A stretch of 64,000 nt of DNA from Actinokineospora pegani (lineage in GTDB: Bacteria; Actinomycetota; Actinomycetes; Mycobacteriales; Pseudonocardiaceae). Shown in pieces: positions 58,406 through 64,000 of the stretch. How positions within the stretch are numbered: the stretch's first letter is position 1; each line of letters begins with the position of its first letter. The stretch spans positions 1 through 64,000 of the forward strand of contig NZ_WHOL01000100.1 of NCBI RefSeq assembly GCF_009745975.1. The letters are read 5' to 3'. The position numbers were made by a program, and so were the translations under genes. The notes beneath the pieces were generated by a model. It ran no database searches. It worked only from the letters and a program-made list of their open reading frames with translations, and was not told the origin of the DNA.

Positions 58406-59158
58406 TCAGCCCTCGGCGACGAGCGGGCTGGAGGCCACGTCGGTGCCGTCGGGCAGCGCGGTGATGGCGAAGTCGGCGAACGCGCCGGGCGCGGCCTTCT
58501 GGAGCTGGCGCAGGCACTCCACCGCCAGGGCGCGGATCTCGACGTCGGCGTGCTCGGTGGCGCGCATGGCGATGAAGTGCCGCCAGGCGCGGTAGTTGCC
58601 GGTGACCACGATGCGGGTCTCGGTGGCGTTGGGCAGGATCGACCGGGCCGCCTGGCGGGCCTGCTTCTTGCGCAGGGTGGCGCTGGGCGCGTCGGCGAAC
58701 TTGGCCTCGAGGCCCTTGAGCAGCGAGTTGTAGGCGTCCTGGCTGGCCTGGGCGGCCTCGAGGAACTGCGCGTGCAGCTCGGGGTCGGAGGCGATGACGT
58801 CCGGCTCGACCATGGCCGCGGACTTCTCCGGCACGTAGCGCTGCGAGAGCTGCGAGTAGGAGAAGTGGCGGTGCCGGATCAGCTCGTGGGTCAGCGACCG
58901 GGAGATGCCGGTGAGGTAGAACGACACGCTGCCGTGCTCGAGCACCGACAGGTGGCCGACCTCGATGATGTGGCGCAGGTAGCCCTCGTTGGTCGCGGTG
59001 GCCGGGTTGGGCTTGGTCCACGACTGGTAGCAGGCGCGCCCGGCGAACTCGGCCAGCGCCTCGCCGCCGTCGGCGTCGGTGGACCAGGGGACGTCCTCCG
59101 GCGGGAAGAACTCCGTCTTGGCGATGAGCCGCACCCGCACCCGCACCGTCTCGGTCAC
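58406..59158 (-). CDS. thyX: Flavin-dependent thymidylate synthase ThyX
   Basis: Makes dTMP from dUMP using FAD, methylene-THF and NADPH. The family motif [13 protein letters not shown] (RHRx7S) is complete. GTG at 59158 ([18 protein letters not shown]) gives 250 residues, the length of the mycobacterial enzyme, and has GAGGG 8 bases upstream; a GTG ten codons earlier is open. The neighbourhood dapA-rnj and thyX repeats Rv2752c-Rv2754c, with extra genes inserted here. Confidence 0.95.
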   Translation of the reverse strand: MTETVRVRVRLIAKTEFFPPEDVPWSTDADGGEALAEFAGRACYQSWTKPNPATATNEGYLRHIIEVGHLSVLEHGSVSFYLTGISRSLTHELIRHRHFSYSQLSQRYVPEKSAAMVEPDVIASDPELHAQFLEAAQASQDAYNSLLKGLEAKFADAPSATLRKKQARQAARSILPNATETRIVVTGNYRAWRHFIAMRATEHADVEIRALAVECLRQLQKAAPGAFADFAITALPDGTDVASSPLVAEG

Positions 59159-59205
59159 CCGTCGATCCCTCGCTCCGCTGTCGATCACCGACCGGGGGCG
59201 AACGC

Positions 59206-59262
59206 CGCCCCGGCTCCGCCTGCCAGCCTAAAGGGCGTGGCGCGGTCGGCGGAGCCGGGGCG
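59206..59262 (-). terminator. Inverted repeat between DUF4097 gene and thyX
   Basis: 59206-59220 pairs with 59248-59262 (15 bp, perfect) across a 27-base loop. It could end transcription from the RHH-DUF4097 operon before thyX. Confidence 0.55.
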
Positions 59263-59272
59263 CGGCCGGGAC

Positions 59273-60148
59273 TCAGGGCCGCGCGAAGGTGACGGTGAGG
59301 TCGCCGGAGCCGGTGCGCCCGCGCACCCGCAGGCCCGGCTTGGCCGCGGGCTCCTCGTGGCTCAGCGGCAGGTCGTTGCTGACCGTGCCCGCGCCGGAGG
59401 TCAGGTCGAACTCGGCAGGGGTGCCCCGCGCGACCGCGACGGTGAGGCCGCCGGTGCCGGTGGACAACTCCACCTGGCCGCTGCGCGCGTCGGCGACGGT
59501 GATCGTCCCGGTGCCGCTGCGGACCATGACGTCGCCCTCGACCCGGCCCAGGTGCACGTCGCCGCCGCCGGTGGTGATGCTCGACGGGCCCGAGACCGCG
59601 CTGACCTCGACGTCGCCGGAGCCGCTGCGGGCGCGCACGCCCGAGGCGACCGGTCCGACGCGCACCGCGCCGGTGCCGTTGGTCACCTGCACCGGGCCGC
59701 TGGCGCGCTCGACGTCGACCACGCCGGAGCCGCTGGTGGCCCTGACCCGGCCCGCCTCGCCCACAACCGTGATGGAGGCGCCGCCGCCCACGACGACCAC
59801 CTCGGACCCGGTGTGCGCCAGGACCGTGACGCCCAGCGGAATGGCCCGCAGCGGCATGCTCTTGGACGAGCGGACCGTCAGCCTGCCCGCGCCGAACTCG
59901 ACCTGGGTCCTGGCGACGGCCTCGGTGGGCGCGTCGGCGGCGTCGGACTGCTCGCCCAACTGCCCGCCGACCCAGCTCAGCAGGGACGACACGCCCTCCA
60001 TCCACGGGGTGGCGGCCTCCGGGGCGTGCCGGACCTCGACCTGCACGCCCGGCTCGTCGACCAGCCGGACCTCCACCAGGCCCGCGGCGATGCCGATGTC
60101 GACCTGGACCGGGCCCTCGGCCTCGAACGCCTCGATGCGCGTGCTCAT
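59273..60148 (-). CDS. DUF4097 beta-helix-like repeat protein
   Basis: A 291-residue protein with a regular ladder of short beta-strand repeats (GSGVVDVERASGPVQVTNGTGAV-type, about every 20 residues), as in DUF4097/DUF2807 proteins. It has no signal peptide, so it is cytosolic here. The ATG overlaps the stop of the ribbon-helix-helix gene (ATGA), which implies a joint function or co-regulation; its action is unknown. Confidence 0.85.
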   Translation of the reverse strand: MSTRIEAFEAEGPVQVDIGIAAGLVEVRLVDEPGVQVEVRHAPEAATPWMEGVSSLLSWVGGQLGEQSDAADAPTEAVARTQVEFGAGRLTVRSSKSMPLRAIPLGVTVLAHTGSEVVVVGGGASITVVGEAGRVRATSGSGVVDVERASGPVQVTNGTGAVRVGPVASGVRARSGSGDVEVSAVSGPSSITTGGGDVHLGRVEGDVMVRSGTGTITVADARSGQVELSTGTGGLTVAVARGTPAEFDLTSGAGTVSNDLPLSHEEPAAKPGLRVRGRTGSGDLTVTFARP

Positions 60149-60696
60149 CCCTGGTACCAGCCCTTCACCTCGGCGCCGGTGCCGCCCGGGTCGGCGTCCG
60201 CCGCGCGCCGCTGCTGCTGGTCTTGGCCGCCGTGCTTGCCGAAGCCCTTGGACAGCGCGCCCTGCACGGCCTGCTGGACGTAGGTGTTGAGCGAGACGCC
60301 CTGCTTGGACGCGGCGTGCTCGGCCTTGGTCTTGAGCTCCTCGAACAGCCGCAGCGTCATCCGGCTCATGTCGCCCGCCGCGGTGGCGACGGGGGTGAGC
60401 GGGACCTCGGGCTCGGGTTCGGGCTCCGGGTGCGGCTCGGCCGGGCGCGGCCTGCTGGTCGCGGTGACCGCCACCCGGACGTCGCGGCCGTCGAGGCGGA
60501 CCTCGACGACGTGGTCGGGCAGCTCGGCGGTCACCTCGGCGGCCAGGTCGGACAGCGCGTTCATGATGGCCAGCCGGGCCGCGGGCTCCAGCGCGGCGCC
60601 CAGCACGGTCGCGGCGCGGCGGGTGCTCTCGTCACCCGCCGCCGCCGTGGTGGTCAGGTCATCCCGCAGAGCGGTGATGTACGGGCTCAGATCCAT
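60145..60696 (-). CDS. Ribbon-helix-helix regulator with HicB-like features
   Basis: A 183-residue protein: N-terminal helical region, a Pro/Glu hinge (EPHPEPEPEPEVP), and a C-terminal Arc-type ribbon-helix-helix (MSRMTLRLFEELKTKAEHAASKQGVSLNTYV is the beta strand and two helices). ATG at 60696. Upstream and over the start are TGACACC repeats that are good candidates for its own operator. It is the first gene of a pair with DUF4097; no HicA-type toxin is present. Confidence 0.82.
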   Translation of the reverse strand: MDLSPYITALRDDLTTTAAAGDESTRRAATVLGAALEPAARLAIMNALSDLAAEVTAELPDHVVEVRLDGRDVRVAVTATSRPRPAEPHPEPEPEPEVPLTPVATAAGDMSRMTLRLFEELKTKAEHAASKQGVSLNTYVQQAVQGALSKGFGKHGGQDQQQRRAADADPGGTGAEVKGWYQG

Positions 60697-60768
60697 GACA
60701 CCACTATGACACCGCTTTTGACACCTGTCGAGGAATCGTGACGTCAGAAATGGTGTCGCGGTGATGTC
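60696..60768 (-). promoter_or_regulatory. TGACACC half-site cluster before the RHH gene
   Basis: TGACACC begins at 60696, 60707 and 60719 (spacing 11 and 12), and the opposite orientation GGTGTC (near 60752) and GTCA (near 60765) follow. The first site overlaps the start codon. Ribbon-helix-helix proteins bind such short tandem half-sites cooperatively, so autoregulation is inferred. Confidence 0.6.
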
Positions 60769-61993
60769 AAACGGCGTTTCGGAGCGAAGCGGCCAAATCG
60801 CCCCGCTCACCGACCCAGATCCGGTCCAGGCCCTGCCAGTCCGCCATGAGCCGCAGCTCCTCGGCCAGCTCGCCCGCGACGCGGGTGGTGTCGGCCCCCT
60901 CTTCGGCGAACGAGCCCTGGACCCGCAGGGTTCCCGCGGCGCGGTCGGCCTTGAGGTCCACCCGGGCCACCAGCTCGCCGTCGAGCAGGAAGGGGAACAC
61001 GTAGTACCCGTGCACCCGCTTGGGCTCCGGGACGTAGATCTCGATGCGGTAGTGGAAGCCGAACAGCCGCAGGGCGCGGTCGCGCTCCCAGATCAGCGGG
61101 TCGAACGGGCACAGCAGCGCCCGGCCCCGCACCTCGCGCGGGGCGCGCGCAGCCGGGTGGCGGTAGGCGGGCGCGCGCCAGCCCTCGACCGCGACCGCCT
61201 CGAGCAGCCCCTCCTCGACCAGCTCGGCGACCGCCTGCTTGGACTGGGCGGGCTGGAGGCGGTAGTAGTCGCGCAGGTCCTTCTCGGTGCCGATGCCGTG
61301 CGCGAGCGCGGCGCGCAGGGTCAGCCGCCGGGCGCACTCCTCGTCGTCCGGGGTCTGGGCGAGGGCCTCGGCGGGCAGCACCCGCTCGGGCAGGTCGTAG
61401 TGGCGCTGGAAGCTCCTGCGGGTGCCCGTGGTCAACTCCCCCACCCCGAACAGGTACTCGCACACGTGCTTGACGTCGGACCGGTTCCACCAGCCGCCCT
61501 TGACCTTGGGCACCGCCCCGCCCAGCGCCGCCTCCAGCGCGCCCGCGGCGATCGGCCCCTGCTCGCGCACGGTCGCCAGCACGTCCTCGACCAGACCGGG
61601 CGACTTCTCGCGGATGGGGGCCAGGTGGTGGGCGTAGCGCTGCTCGTAGCCGCGCATCCGCCAGCGGAACAGCGGCCAGTCCTCGGCCGGGATCAGGCTC
61701 GCCTCGTGCGCCCAGTACTCGACCAGCAGCCGGGGCCTGCGCGCGCTGTGCGACCACGCGGCCTCGTCGACGAGGTCCTGGTCGTAGGAGCCGAGCCGGG
61801 CGAACAGCGGCATGTAGTGCGCGCGGACGGCCACGTTGACCGAGTCCAGTTGCAACAACTGCACCCGGCTCAGCGCCTTCTGCAGGTGCTTGCGCGTGGG
61901 GCGGCCGCTCGGGCGGGGGTCGGCGAAGCCCTGCGCGGCGAGGGCGGTGCGGCGGGCGGTGTCGGCGGAGACTGTCTGCACAACGGCGGTCAC
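60767..61993 (-). CDS. YcaQ-like winged-helix DNA glycosylase (DUF1006/HTH_42)
   Basis: A 408-residue protein of the family that includes E. coli YcaQ, an interstrand-crosslink DNA glycosylase, and AlkZ. LSRVQLLQLDSVNVAVRAHYMPLFARLG is the characteristic N-terminal helix pair, followed by EYWAHEASLIP and a C-terminal YYRLQPAQSKQAVAELVEEG winged helix with FDPLIWERDRALRLFGF. YcaQ's catalytic QxQ-type motif corresponds to the LLQLDS region. GTG start. Confidence 0.88.
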   Translation of the reverse strand: MTAVVQTVSADTARRTALAAQGFADPRPSGRPTRKHLQKALSRVQLLQLDSVNVAVRAHYMPLFARLGSYDQDLVDEAAWSHSARRPRLLVEYWAHEASLIPAEDWPLFRWRMRGYEQRYAHHLAPIREKSPGLVEDVLATVREQGPIAAGALEAALGGAVPKVKGGWWNRSDVKHVCEYLFGVGELTTGTRRSFQRHYDLPERVLPAEALAQTPDDEECARRLTLRAALAHGIGTEKDLRDYYRLQPAQSKQAVAELVEEGLLEAVAVEGWRAPAYRHPAARAPREVRGRALLCPFDPLIWERDRALRLFGFHYRIEIYVPEPKRVHGYYVFPFLLDGELVARVDLKADRAAGTLRVQGSFAEEGADTTRVAGELAEELRLMADWQGLDRIWVGERGDLAASLRNAV

Positions 61994-62047
61994 GGTGCTG
62001 ATGCTGCCAGTGACCACCGACAACCCGGCACCAGATAGGTTCACGCC

Positions 62048-62605
62048 ATGGCCGATGCCGCTGTCCGCCCCGCGACCCCGGGCGACGCCGCCGAGATCGC
62101 CCGCATCCAGGTCGAGACCTGGCGCACCGGGTTCGCCGACCTCCTCCCCGCGCTCGTGCTGGCGGGCCTGGACGTCGACGCGGCGGCCGAGCAGTGGCGG
62201 GCGGCGGTGGCCCAGGGCCCGGCGACGGTGCTGGTGGCCACCGAGGGCAACTGGGTGGTCGGGTTCTGCTCGGCGGGCCCGTCGCCGGAGTCGGAGTCGG
62301 CCGCGGCCAACGACGTCCCGGTCCCGGACGCCTCGACGGTCGCCCTGGTGGGCTCCCTGCTGGTCGAGCCGCGCTGGGGCAGGCGCGGGCACGCGGGGCG
62401 GCTGTTGGCCACGATGGCCCAGCGGCTCCGGGCGGGCGGCGCGACGCGCGGGATCGCGTGGGTGCCGGTGCGCAACACCGCGTCGCTGGAGTTCTACCGG
62501 CGCGCGGGCTGGGCGCCCGACGGCGTGGTGCGGACGCTGGACGCCGACGGACAGCCACTGCGTGAGCTGCGTCTCACCGGATCGTTGGACTTGGCTCTGC
62601 ACTAG
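62048..62605 (+). CDS. GNAT-family N-acetyltransferase, leaderless
   Basis: A 185-residue acetyltransferase: VRPATPGDAAEIARIQVETWR start, and the acetyl-CoA loop VEPRWGRRGHAGRLLATMA. Substrate unknown. TAGGTT (62036-62041) sits 6 bases before the ATG, the layout of leaderless genes. Divergent from the YcaQ-like gene with 54 bp between them. Confidence 0.86.
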   Translation: MADAAVRPATPGDAAEIARIQVETWRTGFADLLPALVLAGLDVDAAAEQWRAAVAQGPATVLVATEGNWVVGFCSAGPSPESESAAANDVPVPDASTVALVGSLLVEPRWGRRGHAGRLLATMAQRLRAGGATRGIAWVPVRNTASLEFYRRAGWAPDGVVRTLDADGQPLRELRLTGSLDLALH

Positions 62606-62665
62606 GCGCGGGAGGTGGTTGACTCGGTCCCGGTTGATCATGATCCCGTGGAACGGAGTCACCGC

Positions 62666-63229
62666 GTGCCCCCCAGCGAGTTCCTCGACCGCAAGCTCAC
62701 CCGCCGGTTCCAGACCTACGACCTCGACGGCAACGGCCACCTGGAGCGGGCGGACTTCGACCGCGCCCGCGACAACCTGGCGGCGGAGTACGGACTGGCC
62801 GCCGAAGACCCCAGGGTGACCCGCCTGGGCGAGTTGATGACGGGGCTGTGGGAGCACCTGCTCGGCGTCGCCGACACCGACTCCGACCAGCGCGTCTCCG
62901 AACAGGAGTACAAGCGCGCCTTCGCCGCGGGCCTGCTGGAGACCCCGGAGAACTTCGACTCGGTCTACCAGCCGTTCCTCGACGCGGTCATGGCCATCGC
63001 CGACACCGACGGCGACGGCGCGCTCACCGCCGAGGACGAGGTCCGCTGGACCCGCGGCCTGATGGCCCTGCCCGAGGCCGACGCCCGCGAGGTCCACCGC
63101 CGCCTCGACACCGACGGCGACGGCCGCGTCGGGGTGCGCGAACTGCTGTCGGCCATTCGCGAGTACTACTTCGACGACTCGCCCGGCTCGGCGGGCGAGT
63201 ACCTGCTCGGCCCGCTCCCCCGCGGCTGA
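62666..63229 (+). CDS. Four-EF-hand calcium-binding protein (calerythrin-like)
   Basis: A 187-residue soluble protein with four EF-hand loops: DLDGNGHLERADF, DTDSDQRVSEQEY, DTDGDGALTAEDE and DTDGDGRVGVREL. All have the Asp/Glu ligand pattern, so all may bind calcium. Length and spacing fit calerythrin from Saccharopolyspora. GTG at 62666 with GGAG 8 bases upstream is chosen; GTG at 62615 would add 17 residues. Confidence 0.88.
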   Translation: MPPSEFLDRKLTRRFQTYDLDGNGHLERADFDRARDNLAAEYGLAAEDPRVTRLGELMTGLWEHLLGVADTDSDQRVSEQEYKRAFAAGLLETPENFDSVYQPFLDAVMAIADTDGDGALTAEDEVRWTRGLMALPEADAREVHRRLDTDGDGRVGVRELLSAIREYYFDDSPGSAGEYLLGPLPRG

Positions 63230-63319
63230 GGCGCCCCCGCTGGTGCCGGACCCGGCCCGATCCGCCCCCGGGTCCGGTACCGTCGGTGGCCGACCGCTCC
63301 CGGGAAAGGTGGTGTCCGC

Positions 63320-63832
63320 GTGGCGCTGGCTTGGCTCGGCCTGGCCATGGGCATCGCCTTCGGCTCCGCCCTGGTCCCGTTCATCAGCATCGAGCTGTTC
63401 GTGATCGGCATGGCCGCGCAGGAGCCCCAGGTCTCGTGCCTGCTGCTGGGCTTGGTCGTCGCCATCGGCCAGGTGGGCGGCAAGCTGCTCTACTACTACG
63501 CCGGGCGCGGGTCGATCCGCCTGCCCGCGTTCCTGCACCGCGAGGCCCGGCCGATGACCGCCCGCCGGGAGCGGTGGCACGTGCGCACCAAGCGCCTCCG
63601 CTCCTGGGTCGCGGTGCTGCGCGCCAAGTGCGAGCGCCACCCGCACTGGATGGTCGGCGCCTACAGCGTCAGCTCCGTGGTCGGGCTGCCGCCCTACATG
63701 GCGACGGTGGTGCTGGCGGGCCTGGTCCGGATGCGGCTCGCGACCTTCATCAGCGCGGGCCTGGCGGGCCGGTTCATCCGGTTCAGCCTGCTGGCCGCCT
63801 CCCCCGCCCTGTTCACCGGCTGGCTCTTCTAG
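63320..63832 (+). CDS. Small multi-spanning membrane protein (YqaA/SNARE-assoc-like)
   Basis: A 170-residue protein with four hydrophobic segments (about 3-25, 38-57, 112-133, 140-165) and a basic Arg-rich cytosolic loop (RREARP-type). It resembles small YqaA/VTT-type proteins, but the match is by general character only. GTG start. Confidence 0.65.
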   Translation: MALAWLGLAMGIAFGSALVPFISIELFVIGMAAQEPQVSCLLLGLVVAIGQVGGKLLYYYAGRGSIRLPAFLHREARPMTARRERWHVRTKRLRSWVAVLRAKCERHPHWMVGAYSVSSVVGLPPYMATVVLAGLVRMRLATFISAGLAGRFIRFSLLAASPALFTGWLF

Positions 63833-63842
63833 GCCCTGCTCC

Positions 63843-64000
63843 TACCGACCCTTGACGACCAGGCGGTCCAGCAGGTCCGCCGTGGCGGCGGCCACGGCGT
63901 CGACGGCGGCCTCGAAGGCCTCGGCGTTGTGCGCGGCCGGGGCGCGGAAGCCCGAGATCTTGCGCACGTACTGCAACGCGGCGGCGCGGACGTCATCGTC
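63843..64000 (-). CDS. DUF2277 protein, 5' end outside window
   Basis: Translating the minus strand from the right edge gives 52 codons reading DVRAAALQYVRKISGFRAP, then HNAEAFEAAVDAVAAAT and a stop at 63843-63845 after VVKGR. The QYVRKISG and NAEAFEAAV blocks match my memory of the small DUF2277 family, usually about 85-90 residues. The start codon lies beyond base 64000. Confidence 0.75.

Noticed and set aside
60145-60696. HicAB toxin-antitoxin pair
   Set aside because: The protein has an RHH domain but there is no HicA-like toxin; the partner gene is DUF4097.
60767-63646. 959-codon frame extending the YcaQ-like gene upstream
   Set aside because: The extension runs opposite the GNAT and EF-hand genes and lacks family features; the domain begins near 61993.

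Overview
This window is chromosomal DNA of a high-GC actinomycete, most likely of the order Pseudonocardiales. The signs are the very high GC, frequent GTG starts with 4-bp GTGA/ATGA gene overlaps, an mraZ-rsmH-ftsL-ftsI-murE-murF-mraY-murD-ftsW cluster, a meso-DAP type MurE, WhiB, SigF/SigB-type partner switching, a ClgR-PspA-PspM stress operon, ThyX, RNase J, and a four-EF-hand protein like calerythrin. Genus and species cannot be fixed from the sequence alone. No rRNA, tRNA, CRISPR array, prophage or transposase gene was seen.

Layout. (1) 1-12458, minus strand: the division and cell wall (dcw) cluster from mraZ to ftsW. It has a mraZ promoter overlapping four MraZ boxes at exact 10-bp spacing and a structured leader (mraW RNA motif) between mraZ and rsmH. 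A class A beta-lactamase on the plus strand sits between ftsI and murE. (2) 12459-17892, plus: a long regulatory gap with GTGGGG arrays, then moxR - DUF58 - transglutaminase. (3) 17889-23692: two inverted copies of a MITE-like element with CTAG at both ends, around genes for a DUF3040 protein, an acyl-CoA oxidase, a PHP phosphoesterase, a MarR regulator and a PP2C phosphatase. (4) 22456-26838: a sigma-factor partner-switching island (phosphatase, two STAS proteins, two HATPase proteins, a SigF/SigB-family sigma factor, WhiB), with GTTT-N16-GGGTAW promoters before whiB and before the anti-sigma/sigma pair. (5) 27055-34832: dinB, a methyltransferase, an orphan ParA, Nei, a Pro/Thr-rich protein, an orphan structured RNA with two tiny ORFs, pyrD and a uracil/xanthine permease. 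(6) 35016-48397: pspM-pspA, clgR, cinA, pgsA, rimO, a lytic transglycosylase, a thiolase, argA, a VOC/ArsR pair, a secreted phospholipase A2 and ftsK. pspA and clgR share an ECF-type promoter architecture. (7) 48540-64000: PlsC, a SulP-carbonic anhydrase fusion, rnj-dapA, a zinc-ribbon protein, a Ser/Thr kinase, thyX, an RHH regulator with a DUF4097 partner, a YcaQ-like protein, a GNAT acetyltransferase, the EF-hand protein, a membrane protein and a truncated DUF2277 gene.

How the genes work together. The dcw cluster carries lipid-linked peptidoglycan precursor synthesis (MurD, MurE, MurF, MraY) and septal synthesis (FtsW, FtsI, FtsL). It is apparently controlled at transcription by MraZ and after transcription initiation by the mraZ-rsmH RNA. 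The partner-switching island looks self-contained: it has all the protein roles of an RsbU/V/W-SigB circuit and its promoters match its own sigma class. The block pspM-pspA-clgR-pgsA-argA-ftsK-rnj-dapA-thyX resembles the Mycobacterium Rv2743c-Rv2754c region and joins envelope stress, phospholipid synthesis, RNA decay and lysine/DAP and dTMP synthesis.

The most novel-looking items are the orphan transcription unit at 31384-31657, the MITE-like repeats that supply stop codons, the alternative pairings in the mraZ-rsmH leader, and the tandem GTGGGG arrays upstream of moxR.
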